64,000 nt of DNA. Source: Lentzea cavernae (GTDB lineage Bacteria; Actinomycetota; Actinomycetes; Mycobacteriales; Pseudonocardiaceae). The translations under genes were made by a program, and so were the position numbers. This document shows positions 17,850 through 26,942 of this stretch, piece by piece. The notes beneath the pieces are model-generated. The model was not told the origin of the DNA. It did no database searches and saw only the letters and a program-made list of their open reading frames with translations. Within the stretch, counting starts at the first letter, position 1. Each line of letters starts with the position of its first letter. The stretch is from positions 248,001 to 312,000 of the forward strand of contig NZ_BNAR01000006.1 of assembly GCF_014653695.1 (NCBI RefSeq), read 5' to 3'.

Positions 17850-20800
17850 TCACCAGACGATTGATCCCGAGGTGGAGCCACAGGTGACTGTGACTCGACC
17901 ACCTGGTTGCCCGTAGAAGTTCCTCGTTTGCCTGGTCTCGTTCGCCCCGAAGCTTTCGGTGATGAATCCACCGCCCTCAGTGCTGTTGAAGGTGCACGAG
18001 ACGCGACCGGGAAAGTTCGCCGTTTGCACGACGATGTATCTGCAATGCGACGACGTACAACTGCCCGAGGTTGCCGGGCATCCTCCAGCAGGACACGCCG
18101 CCCCCTTGGACACCGTCACCGCTGGCGGAGGCGGCGGCGTCGTTTGTTGCTGGGACTGGCTCAGCGTCGGCCGTCCCGCATCCGACACCGTCACGGTGAT
18201 CGTGGTCGGAGCCGAGTGGCCGACGTCCTGGCTGCCGGACCAGCTCCACCCGCCCACCCCAGTCGTGAACGACTGGTTGAACCCACGACTCGTGGTCACC
18301 TGCACGTTGGCCGGCTTGCCGTTCGGGTTCACCGACACGGAGAAGTTCACGACCGTGTTGTTCGTCGAGGTGTTCAACACGAGGTCGCGCATCGGCCCAT
18401 ACGTCGTCACCCCGGCGGAAACCGCACTGTTGCAGGGGTTTCCGGCGTACGCGCCACCGCCGCTGCCGTTGCACGTCTGCAGGCTGATCGTCACCGGCTG
18501 CCCGTTCGGCAGCCCGGTGACGGTCTGCGTCGCACCGGCCTGACCGCCGACCGGGTAGGTCCACGTGCCGCACGAGCCGCCGGACCACGTGCAGGTCACG
18601 GTGTTCGACTTGCCGTGGGAGGCGGGGGCGTCGAACCGGAGGGTGGCCTGGCCGTCGGAACCCGTTGGGGTGGCGGTGAAGCCGGTGATCGGGTCCGGGG
18701 TGGCGGTCGCCTCCATCTGGGCAGGGGCGCTGGCCGGTGAGGTGTGGCCGGTGGGTTCGGCCTCGGCGGCGGCGTTGGCGGCGACGACGGTGTAGCTGTA
18801 GATCGTGCCGTCGTTCTGCAGGCCGTCGTCCAGGCAGGTGGTGGCGGTGACCTTCGTGCAGACCGTTTTGGTGCCGCCGCCCGTGCGCGTCACCGTGTAG
18901 GTGGTCGGGCCGGGGCCGTTCGCCCCTACCGCTCCCCAGGTCACCGTGACGGCGCGGGTTTGCGCGTTCGCGGCGTTCGTGGCGGTGAAGGAAGGTGCTG
19001 CCGGGGCTTGGGGTGCGCCGGCGGACTGGCCCTGCACCGTGACCGCCGGGCCGGGGCCCTGCGAGTTGACGGCGATGATGGTGAAGACGGTCTGCGCGTT
19101 GTTGTCGAGGCCGGAGGCGGTCGCGGTCGTCGCGCCGCCGGGGGCCGTCGTGCGGCCGCCGCCGGACCAGCTGATCTCGTGGCGCAGCACGGGGGTGCCC
19201 TCGTTCGGTGCGGCGGTCCAGCTCAGTTGCAGCGAGCCGTCGCGGGGGTTCGAGGTCGAGAGGCCGGACACCGCGCCGGGCACGGTGTTCGGTTGGGCGG
19301 GAGCCGAGGAACCGCTCGGCTTGCCCCAGCCGACGAGGTTGTGCGCGCGCACGGTGAACGTGTACTCCGTGCCGTTCGACAGGCCCGTGATCGTGCACGG
19401 TGAGGCGGCGCAGGTCTGCTTGCCGCCGCCGTACTCGACCTCGTAGGAGTCGATCGGTGCGCCGTTGCCGGACGGCGTGCTCCAGGACAGTTCGACGACC
19501 TTGCTCAGCACCGTGCGGCCCGGTGCCGGGACGCCGGGTGAGTCCGGCACGCCGAGGACGTTCAGCCTGATGCGGCCAGTGACCTTGCGGTCGTCACGAG
19601 CGGTGTCGGCCACGTCGGTCACGACGACGTTGAAGTCGATCGCGCCGTGCGCGTCCCCGGAAGGCGTGATGCTCACGGACGAACCGGAGTTCGTGGCGGT
19701 CGCCGCCGCACCACCGGCCTGGGTCACCGAGACGACCGAGATCTTCGGGTCGCGCAGCTGCGAGCGCACGTACGAGACGAGGTCGACGGTCGCGGTGTCG
19801 CCGGCCTTCACGCCGTCGAGCGTCACCGGCGACACGGTGGGTGGCGGGGCCGCAGCGACCTTGACCGCGAGCTTGCCCTTGGGGCCGTCGCCCGCACCGA
19901 CCTCGATGGTGCCGACGGTGCCCGGCTTCGCGCCGCCCGCCGCCGTGATGGTCAGGACCCGCTCGCCCGAGCCCTCCAGGGACACGCCGTCGGCCTGTTC
20001 GAGCCACGTCGCGGTGTACCGGACGTCGCCGAGCTTCGAGCGGTCCGCGACCCACACGTGGCACACGGACGTGACGTCGACCTTCACCGGCAGTCCGCCC
20101 TCGACGACGGTCAGCGCCGACGCCGGGCAGCGCAGCACCGGAGTGTCCGGCCCGACCTGCACCGGCACGGTGATCAGCGCGAACTTGCCCTCCGGGTCGG
20201 TGAGGGAGTTGCCGTCGGTGACCTGGAACGTGACCGCGGCGGGTCCGGTGTAGCCGCCGCGCGCGGTCAGCACGAGCCCGGTGTCGCCCTCGTTGCGCGC
20301 CTCCAGCCCGGTCGCGGGCGCGGCGGTCACCTTGTCGGTGGTCGTGAGCTTCGCCTGCTTGCCCGACGGGACGTCGACGTAGTCCTTGATCTGCACGGAG
20401 ACAGACCCGTCGGCGGGCACCGTGATCAGCTTGTCCGGGATGGCGCGCGGGGCACCGGTTCCCTTGGAGGGCACGTGGATCAGGCCCGCGGCGGTCGCGC
20501 CGGAGCTGTCCTTGACCTCGTAGACGAGCGTGCGCGGGTGGTCGCCGACCGGCACGGTGGCCTTGCGGCCGGACACCTTGGCCTGGTCGTGGAAGACCTT
20601 GGTGACCTCGATGCCGTCGGCCGAGCCGTCCGGGTCGGCGATGGCACCGGCGAGGTCGACCTCGACCGTGCTGTCCTCCTTCTTCACCACGGGGAACAGC
20701 TCGCCCGCGACCGGCGGGATCGCGTAGTCGTCACGGCTGCGCACGGTCAGCGTCGCGGTGGACGGCTGGCCCAGCCCGTTCGTGATGCCGTAGGTGATCA

Positions 20801-23800
20801 CCAGCGGCTTGCCGGTGAGGTCGGGCGCGGTCAGCTCGATCCGGCCGTCCGTCGCCTTCACGTCACCGGGCAACGACGGGTTGCGCGCGTTCAGCGGCTC
20901 GACGGTGACGGTGTCGCCGGGCGCCTGCACGTCGTTGGACAGCACGTTCACCGCGAGACGCGCGCCGGGCGCGGCGGTCACGACGTCATCCACGGCGACC
21001 GGCGGCTGGGGATCCCCCGGCGGCACCACGGCGACGCGGACCAGCGACTCGCCGGTGCGGCCGTAGGAGTCGGTGACCACGAACCCGAACGTGTCGGTGC
21101 CGTTGGACGTCGGGAACGCCTCGTAGGTGAGCGTGGTGCTGGCGATCCCGACGACGCGGCCGAGCGCGGGAGCGGACGCGATGCCGGTGACCGCGACCGA
21201 GTCGCCGTCGGGGTCGGCGCCGCTCGACGGGACGGTGATCGTCACCCGGTCGCCCGCGACGACCCGCACCTCGACGGGTTCGGGTGCCGGAGGCTGGTTC
21301 GGGTTGGCCGGTGTCGGCGCCGGGTTCACCGTGACGTGCGCGTGGCCGACGGCCTGGTCGCCGTCGGGGTTCTGTGCCACATAAGAGATGTCGGCGACGA
21401 ACGGGGTGTCCAGCTTGTCCGGTGCCACGTAGCGGACGACGTCGCCGGAGACGTAGGCGCTGCCGAGGTCCTGGCGGCCGTCCCGGGCGGTGACGGTCAG
21501 CCTGCCGTTGCCCGGCGCGCCCTGCACGTTGGACTGCAACGAGAGCGGCGCTCCGGCGGGCGAGATGTCGTTGTCCAGCACCGGGATCGTCGTCGAGTCA
21601 CCGGCACGGGCGGCCGCGCGGTCGTCCTTCGGCACCGGGGTGTCGTCGGCGGGCGGCGGGAGCTGGGTGACGGTGACCTCGCCGGTGATCGGGCCGGTCA
21701 CGCCGTCCGTCACGGTGTAGCGCACGACCTGCGGGTTGCGGTCGAGGGCCGGCGCGGTGGCGTTGATCCGCAGCCACCTGCCCTTGACGACGGCCACCTC
21801 CAGTTGCCCGGAGAGGCTTTCCGCGTGCTGCACGCCGAGCACCGATCCGGCCGGGCTGAAGTCGTTCGCCAGCACGTCGGTGACGACGGGTTCCTGGCCG
21901 CGCACGACGGCGTTGTCGGGCATCGCGACCGGCGGCAGCGGTGAGGCGGGCGCGGCGGCCACGTCGACGCGGATGGCGCCCTTCGCGAACGGCGCGTTGC
22001 CGAACGCGGCGGTGTAGTCGAGCGGGTAGGTGCCCGGTTTGGCGGCGGTGAGCGTCACCAGGCCGGTCCTGGTGTCGGTGGTGATCGTCGCGCCCGCGAG
22101 CGGCGCCACGTCTGCGGCGAGCCGCAGTTCGGCCGCCGGGTCGACGGGGTCCGCGCCGGGGAGGTCGTTCTCCAGCGGGCGGATGAGGACGGGGGCGCCG
22201 ACCTGCCCGCGCGCCACGTCCGGGCGTGCGACGGGAGGCAGCGCGGTGGCCGCGGCCGGGTCGAGCACCTTCACGCGTTCGGCACCGGCCACCGCCTCGG
22301 CGATGCCGTCGGTGACCTTGTAGTCGATCGGCTGATCGCCCGCCGCGACCGGTGCCGCGTACTCGACGAACCCGGTGTTCGTGGTGGTCGCGGCACCCGC
22401 CTTGGCGGTCGCCTCGGTCAGCACGACCGGGTCGCCGTCGAAGTCGCGCCAGTCCGCGAGCACCGGCAGCGTCAACCGGCCGCCCGACGCGACGGACCAC
22501 TCGTGCGGCTCGGCGCCCTTGCGCACGGCCGGTGCCTCGTTCTGCGACTCGGCGCGCACCTGCACGGTGACCGCGGCGGTGGCGTTGAGTCCCTTGCCGT
22601 CGTCCACCGTGTACTTGAAGTGCGCGTCCTGGGCCTGCTCCGGCAGGGTCACCTCGACGGTCTGGCCGTCCGGGGCGATCGCGAGCCCCACGTCCTTGCG
22701 GTCGAGGTCGCTCACGGCCGTGACGGACAGGATGTTGCCCGCCGGGTCGGAGTCGTTGTCGAGCACGTGCAGCACCGTCGTGCGGCCGGGGCGCGCGCCC
22801 AGGGTGTCGTCGGTGGCTTTCGGCGGCTTGTCCTTCGCCGACTCGGTGGTGTTCTCGTTCTTGTCCTTGTCGCTGGGGTTCTGCTCGGGCGGCGGCTTCA
22901 CCGACTGCCAGTCGTCGACCTTGCGCTGGCTGCTCAGGTCCCAGACCGCGCCGGTCGCGACGTCGTTCAGCACGATCGCCTTGCGGTTGACCCGGAACAC
23001 CGGCTGCACCAACGCCTTCGCGTCCCGGAGGTTGCCGGCGGACGCCTTCTTGCCGTCGCACGAACGGAAGTAACCGCCCGACGCACCTGCCCACGCGCCG
23101 TGCACGCACTCGCCGAGCCGCACCGGTTCGGCCGGAGCGCCGTCGACGCCCTCGTTCAGCGTCTCGGCGCCGTCGTCGTTGAGCTGGAACGCCTTCATCT
23201 CGCTCTGGGACGCCACGACCACGGTGGCCGCCTCCGGTCCGGCCTGCTGCAGCACGGACTCACGTCCGGCCTGAGCGGTGCGGCCGCCGGGGAGGAACAG
23301 CGTGCCGGACTCGGAGTCGAGCACGACCGTCTCGCCGCCCACCGCGGTGATCCTGGGCGTCTTCGGGGAGTTCGCGAGCTTGCCGTACGCGGGTTCGCCG
23401 AACCCGGACTCGGCCGTCGCCACCTTCACCGTGCGGCCGTTGGCGGACGCCACGTGCACCGCGCCGTCCAGGCCGACCGCGAGCGCGGCGGTGTCGGCCG
23501 CGTCGAGGGTGGCGAGCGGCGGGGTCTCCTGGCTGAGCTGGTCGAGCCCGCTCACGCCGGCCTGGAGGTCGACGCGGATCGCCCACACCTTGCCCGCCGC
23601 GGGGTCGAGGACGGCGAGGGTGCCGCCCGCGAGCGCGACCTGACCGCCGCTGGGCAACGCCAGCCCGTGGTCGCCCAACGTCACCGAACGCGCCACGTCG
23701 ACCGGGTAGAGCTTGCCGCCCGCCCGGTCCCTGGCGACGACCGCGGCACCGTCCTGCACGACGTCGAGCTGGTAGTTCTGCTGCGCGCCACCGGGAGGGT

Positions 23801-24044
23801 TGAACGCCGCGTCGAGCGAGCCAACCGGTTTGTTGAGCCTGCCGAACAACCCGTCGCGGTCGCTCGTGACCCAGACCCCGCCGTCGTTCAGGTCGACCTG
23901 CCGCACCGGGTTGCCGGTGGACGTGAGCGCGTAGGCGACGAGCGAGGCGGCCGCGAGGACCAGCACCGTTCCGGACGCGACCGTGGTCCGGTGCTTTCGG
24001 AAGAATCCCACTGTTCCCCTCGCTGGCTTCCTGGAGTCAGCCAC
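17850..24044 (-). CDS. Giant membrane-anchored Ig-like/FnIII surface protein
   Basis: 2064 residues. Short basic cytoplasmic tail, one membrane helix (about 21-41), then an extracellular part. Residues about 45-395 have propeller-like repeats (VWVTSDRDGLFGRL, LAVGLDGAVHVAS). A charged linker is followed by many Ig-like/cadherin-like repeats (about 410-1490) marked by VLDNDSDPAG, VLANDFSPAG and VLSNDVQAPG-type turns. Four FnIII-like domains come next (about 1495-1880), then a C-terminal part with several Cys. No enzyme motif was seen. GTG start after CAGGAGAG, overlapping the kinase stop by 8 bp. It is the fourth of seven coupled genes and probably the surface effector or adhesin controlled by the kinase-phosphatase pair and the MoxR module. 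That role is inference. Confidence 0.88.
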   Translation of the reverse strand: MADSRKPARGTVGFFRKHRTTVASGTVLVLAAASLVAYALTSTGNPVRQVDLNDGGVWVTSDRDGLFGRLNKPVGSLDAAFNPPGGAQQNYQLDVVQDGAAVVARDRAGGKLYPVDVARSVTLGDHGLALPSGGQVALAGGTLAVLDPAAGKVWAIRVDLQAGVSGLDQLSQETPPLATLDAADTAALAVGLDGAVHVASANGRTVKVATAESGFGEPAYGKLANSPKTPRITAVGGETVVLDSESGTLFLPGGRTAQAGRESVLQQAGPEAATVVVASQSEMKAFQLNDDGAETLNEGVDGAPAEPVRLGECVHGAWAGASGGYFRSCDGKKASAGNLRDAKALVQPVFRVNRKAIVLNDVATGAVWDLSSQRKVDDWQSVKPPPEQNPSDKDKNENTTESAKDKPPKATDDTLGARPGRTTVLHVLDNDSDPAGNILSVTAVSDLDRKDVGLAIAPDGQTVEVTLPEQAQDAHFKYTVDDGKGLNATAAVTVQVRAESQNEAPAVRKGAEPHEWSVASGGRLTLPVLADWRDFDGDPVVLTEATAKAGAATTTNTGFVEYAAPVAAGDQPIDYKVTDGIAEAVAGAERVKVLDPAAATALPPVARPDVARGQVGAPVLIRPLENDLPGADPVDPAAELRLAADVAPLAGATITTDTRTGLVTLTAAKPGTYPLDYTAAFGNAPFAKGAIRVDVAAAPASPLPPVAMPDNAVVRGQEPVVTDVLANDFSPAGSVLGVQHAESLSGQLEVAVVKGRWLRINATAPALDRNPQVVRYTVTDGVTGPITGEVTVTQLPPPADDTPVPKDDRAAARAGDSTTIPVLDNDISPAGAPLSLQSNVQGAPGNGRLTVTARDGRQDLGSAYVSGDVVRYVAPDKLDTPFVADISYVAQNPDGDQAVGHAHVTVNPAPTPANPNQPPAPEPVEVRVVAGDRVTITVPSSGADPDGDSVAVTGIASAPALGRVVGIASTTLTYEAFPTSNGTDTFGFVVTDSYGRTGESLVRVAVVPPGDPQPPVAVDDVVTAAPGARLAVNVLSNDVQAPGDTVTVEPLNARNPSLPGDVKATDGRIELTAPDLTGKPLVITYGITNGLGQPSTATLTVRSRDDYAIPPVAGELFPVVKKEDSTVEVDLAGAIADPDGSADGIEVTKVFHDQAKVSGRKATVPVGDHPRTLVYEVKDSSGATAAGLIHVPSKGTGAPRAIPDKLITVPADGSVSVQIKDYVDVPSGKQAKLTTTDKVTAAPATGLEARNEGDTGLVLTARGGYTGPAAVTFQVTDGNSLTDPEGKFALITVPVQVGPDTPVLRCPASALTVVEGGLPVKVDVTSVCHVWVADRSKLGDVRYTATWLEQADGVSLEGSGERVLTITAAGGAKPGTVGTIEVGAGDGPKGKLAVKVAAAPPPTVSPVTLDGVKAGDTATVDLVSYVRSQLRDPKISVVSVTQAGGAAATATNSGSSVSITPSGDAHGAIDFNVVVTDVADTARDDRKVTGRIRLNVLGVPDSPGVPAPGRTVLSKVVELSWSTPSGNGAPIDSYEVEYGGGKQTCAASPCTITGLSNGTEYTFTVRAHNLVGWGKPSGSSAPAQPNTVPGAVSGLSTSNPRDGSLQLSWTAAPNEGTPVLRHEISWSGGGRTTAPGGATTATASGLDNNAQTVFTIIAVNSQGPGPAVTVQGQSAGAPQAPAAPSFTATNAANAQTRAVTVTWGAVGANGPGPTTYTVTRTGGGTKTVCTKVTATTCLDDGLQNDGTIYSYTVVAANAAAEAEPTGHTSPASAPAQMEATATPDPITGFTATPTGSDGQATLRFDAPASHGKSNTVTCTWSGGSCGTWTYPVGGQAGATQTVTGLPNGQPVTISLQTCNGSGGGAYAGNPCNSAVSAGVTTYGPMRDLVLNTSTNNTVVNFSVSVNPNGKPANVQVTTSRGFNQSFTTGVGGWSWSGSQDVGHSAPTTITVTVSDAGRPTLSQSQQQTTPPPPPAVTVSKGAACPAGGCPATSGSCTSSHCRYIVVQTANFPGRVSCTFNSTEGGGFITESFGANETRQTRNFYGQPGGRVTVTCGSTSGSIVW

Positions 24045-25644
24045 AGCTCTCCTGTGACCACTCCGCTGTCGCGTTGCTGCCGTCCGCGCGGACGACCTTC
24101 ACTTGCAGGCACACCGGGTTCGCGCCCTCGACTTCGACCTGGGGCTCCTTCGCCACGCCGTTCTGCGTGGAGGTGCGCCAAGAGAACGTGTCGGTCGCCT
24201 GCTGGGCCGAGTAGTTCCACGCGAACCGGACCTTGTTCTCGTCCAGCCGGGTGGCGGTGATCTCGGGTCTGCCGGGGGGCGCGTTGCCCGCGCCGGCGTT
24301 CTGATCGGGGACGTCCTCGGCCACGGTGGTGACCGCTGGGCCGCCGCCCTGCTTGTCCTCGCCGGACAACAGGAACAGGCCCACCCCGACGATCGCGATG
24401 ATGGCCGCGGCACCCACGGCGTAGAGGGGCCAGCGCGACCGTGCCGCGGGCTGGCTGCCCGTCTTCTCCGCCGACGGCTTGCGCACGTGGGTGTCCGGCG
24501 CGGCGTTCCGCAACGGGAACGGGAGTGGTGGCGGCTCGGCCCCGCGCGAGGGCGGCGGCGCGAACAGCTGCTCGGACGTGCGCGCGGTGGTGTGCGGCGC
24601 CGGGCCCGGGGTCGGCGGCACGAACAGCTGCTCACCGGTCCGTGCGGTGGTGTGCGGCGCCGGGCCTGGAGCCGGGGGCACGAACACCGGCTGCATCCGT
24701 TGCCGCGTGGGCGGTGAGAGCGGCGGCGCGGGTGCCGCGAACGACGGCGCGCCGGCCGCGGGTTCCGGATCCTCCGGCGCGGGGGCGGGCATCAGCACCA
24801 GCTCGGTCTCGCCGAACCGTTGCGCCTTCTGGATCCTCTGCAACCCGACGGCGAACTCGCGCACCGACCCGGGTCGTGCGGCGGGGTTGCGCGCCATGGC
24901 GCGCAACAACAAGCGCTGCAGGTCGGCGGGTGCTGCCAGGCCGGTCGGCAGCCAGCCGGAGACGATGCGGTGCTCGATCGCGGCGAGCGAGTTGTCGGTG
25001 CCGCGGGGCATGAACGGCGAGTGGCCCACCATGAGGTGCCACAGCGTCGCGCCCAGCGAGAACACCTCCGCCGGCACGCCGCCCTGTTCCACAGCGGACC
25101 TGTCGAGCAGTTCCGGCGCCGACCACGGCACGGACAGGATGACCTCGCCGTCCTCGTTCTGCTCGGCGAAGCGGCCGGCGATGCCGAAGTCGGTGAGGCA
25201 CGGCTTGTCGTACTCGTTCATGAGGACGTTCGCGGGCTTGATGTCGCGGTGCAGGATCCGGCGCTCGTGCGCGGTCTCGATCGCCCCGGCGACCTGCACG
25301 CCGATGTCGAGGACCTCCTTGACGGACAACGGGGTCCGGCCGGAGAGCTTCGCGAGGTCGCCGCCGGGGCAGTACTCCATCACCAGGAACGGGCGGCCGT
25401 CGGCGGCGGTGTCCGTGTCGTAGACGGTGACGACGTTGCGGTGGTTGCCGAGCTCGGCCATCGACTCGCCCTCGGCGATGAACCGCTCCCGCACCGCGTC
25501 GGACAGGTCCGTCGCCTTGGGCACCTTCACGGCGACGTCGCGCTTGAGCTTGCGGTGGTAGTAGCGGTGCACCATGGCGAAACCGCCGCCGCCGATGTCG
25601 CCGCGGTACTCGAAGTGCGGGATCTCGGGAGGCTGTCCGGTCAT
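24037..25644 (-). CDS. Membrane Ser/Thr protein kinase with short extracellular domain
   Basis: 535 residues. Kinase domain about 10-265: Gly loop GDIGGGGFAMVH, Lys in DVAVKVP, catalytic loop HRDIKPANVL, DFG in LTDFGIAGRF. A Pro-rich linker has a 20-residue tandem repeat (about 320-360). One membrane helix lies at about 403-425, with a C-terminal extracellular FnIII-like domain of about 85 residues holding two Cys. Layout as in PknB-type kinases, but the sensor is not PASTA. ATG overlaps the FHA stop (ATGA). Probably phosphorylates the FHA protein and other products of the operon; the PP2C enzyme would reverse this. Confidence 0.93.
   Translation of the reverse strand: MTGQPPEIPHFEYRGDIGGGGFAMVHRYYHRKLKRDVAVKVPKATDLSDAVRERFIAEGESMAELGNHRNVVTVYDTDTAADGRPFLVMEYCPGGDLAKLSGRTPLSVKEVLDIGVQVAGAIETAHERRILHRDIKPANVLMNEYDKPCLTDFGIAGRFAEQNEDGEVILSVPWSAPELLDRSAVEQGGVPAEVFSLGATLWHLMVGHSPFMPRGTDNSLAAIEHRIVSGWLPTGLAAPADLQRLLLRAMARNPAARPGSVREFAVGLQRIQKAQRFGETELVLMPAPAPEDPEPAAGAPSFAAPAPPLSPPTRQRMQPVFVPPAPGPAPHTTARTGEQLFVPPTPGPAPHTTARTSEQLFAPPPSRGAEPPPLPFPLRNAAPDTHVRKPSAEKTGSQPAARSRWPLYAVGAAAIIAIVGVGLFLLSGEDKQGGGPAVTTVAEDVPDQNAGAGNAPPGRPEITATRLDENKVRFAWNYSAQQATDTFSWRTSTQNGVAKEPQVEVEGANPVCLQVKVVRADGSNATAEWSQESCG
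24561..24680. repeat. Two tandem 60-bp repeats inside the kinase linker
   Basis: Units 24561-24620 and 24621-24680 align without gaps at a 60-bp period and differ at roughly a dozen positions. They encode the Pro-rich unit TTARTGEQLFVPPTPGPAPH and its near copy, and a decayed third copy follows in each direction. Length may vary between strains. Confidence 0.8.
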
Positions 25645-26942
25645 CCGTTCACCTCGAAGGTGAAGGAGAACTGGTCGCCGAGCACGACCTGCGTGCCGGG
25701 GTAGAGGAACTCCTCGATGTGCGCGGCGAGCTTCTGCGGCGGGCAGCCGGGGCGGGCGACGGAGGTGCCGTTCATCGAGCCGAGGTCGCGCACCAGCACG
25801 TCCCAGCCCTCCAGCCGCACCTCGACGTGCGTCCGCGAGATCTCGGTGTCGTTCTCCCGGCCGACCTGCACGAGGTTCACGCCCCTGCGGTCGCCGCTGG
25901 GGTCGCGGCCCATCACCACGTTGCGGTCGAGGGTGATCGTGTCCCCGTTGGACAGCCTCAGCAGGCCGAGCACCGGCATCGGCAGCATGGCGGCGTCCTG
26001 CTCCGGCAAGGGCAGCTCGCACACGCGGCAGTGCACGGCGTAGTCCGAGCTGAGGTGTCCCGCCGGGCACTTCTTCGCGCGCACCAGCTGCGGGCCGCTC
26101 GTGCTGCCGGGGTGCAGCATGCGCGTCTCGTCGGGGGACAGGACGTTCGTGCGCAGCACCGTGTCGGTGACCGGCTCGGCCTGCACGACCGCCTCCGCGC
26201 GGGGGACGGCCGCCGTCACCTGGGGAGCCCAGTCGAACGACTGGATCACCCCGGTCATCTGGGTGACCTGCGGAACCGGCTGGGGCACCGGGGGCAGCGG
26301 TGGTGTCGGCTGCACCGGGACCACCGGCTGGGACACCTGCGGCACCGGCTGCGCCTGCGGCACTGGCTGGGGCTCCGGAAGCACCTGCGGCATCGGCTGG
26401 GGCACCGGCGGCACTGGCGGCACCGGCTGCACCGGCACAACCGGCGGTTCGTCTCGCACCACGGTCAGTTCGGCGAGTTCTTCCTGCGCCGCAAGAGATT
26501 CCGGTGCCGCGACCTCGGCCAGCGACACCGCCACCTCCCCCGCGAGCACGACCCCGCCGTGCAACGGGAGGCCCGGCCCGGCCGCCCCGGTCGCGATCCG
26601 CAGCCGCGCCACGTCGCCCAGGTTGCGGTCGACCCACGTCCCGACGCCCACCGCGTTGATCTCGTCCACCGCACCGGAGGCGTCCGCGAACTGCAACCGC
26701 GCCGAACCCCGCACCACCGCACGCTTCTCGGTCGGAGCCAGCCGGACGAGCGCGAACCCGCTCACCGCGCGGAACCCCTCGTGGACGATCTCGGCGAGCA
26801 CCTCGTCCAGCGGTTCGTCGGCTCGCACGAGCTCCCAGCAGCGGCGCACCAGGCCGGACTCGGGCGCGACGGACAGCAGGAGCCACGTCCGCTCCCCCAC
26901 GACCGCGACCCACGTGCCCGGCACGTACTCGACCTCGGTCAT
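25641..26942 (-). CDS. FHA domain protein with zinc-ribbon-like motif
   Basis: 433 residues. N-terminal domain (about 1-150) unidentified, then a Pro/Val/Gln-rich stretch (about 165-230, repeats like PVPQPVPQV). A four-Cys zinc-ribbon-like motif follows (CPAGHLSSDYAVHCRVC, a Cys pair on either side), and a C-terminal FHA domain (about 330-433) with the phosphothreonine-binding signature GRDPSGDRRGVNLVQ, SRTHVEVR and GSMNGTSV. FHA domains bind phosphothreonine, so this is the likely adaptor of the neighbouring kinase. The ATG overlaps the PP2C stop by 4 bp; the stop overlaps the kinase start. Cytoplasmic. Confidence 0.9.
   Translation of the reverse strand: MTEVEYVPGTWVAVVGERTWLLLSVAPESGLVRRCWELVRADEPLDEVLAEIVHEGFRAVSGFALVRLAPTEKRAVVRGSARLQFADASGAVDEINAVGVGTWVDRNLGDVARLRIATGAAGPGLPLHGGVVLAGEVAVSLAEVAAPESLAAQEELAELTVVRDEPPVVPVQPVPPVPPVPQPMPQVLPEPQPVPQAQPVPQVSQPVVPVQPTPPLPPVPQPVPQVTQMTGVIQSFDWAPQVTAAVPRAEAVVQAEPVTDTVLRTNVLSPDETRMLHPGSTSGPQLVRAKKCPAGHLSSDYAVHCRVCELPLPEQDAAMLPMPVLGLLRLSNGDTITLDRNVVMGRDPSGDRRGVNLVQVGRENDTEISRTHVEVRLEGWDVLVRDLGSMNGTSVARPGCPPQKLAAHIEEFLYPGTQVVLGDQFSFTFEVNG

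Noticed and set aside
19647-21944. 765-residue open frame on the plus strand
   Set aside because: Antisense to the giant Ig/FnIII gene, no domain signature, shadow composition.
24541-24700. Direct repeats that could suggest a CRISPR array
   Set aside because: Only two full copies, 60-bp period without unique spacers, and in frame inside the kinase gene.
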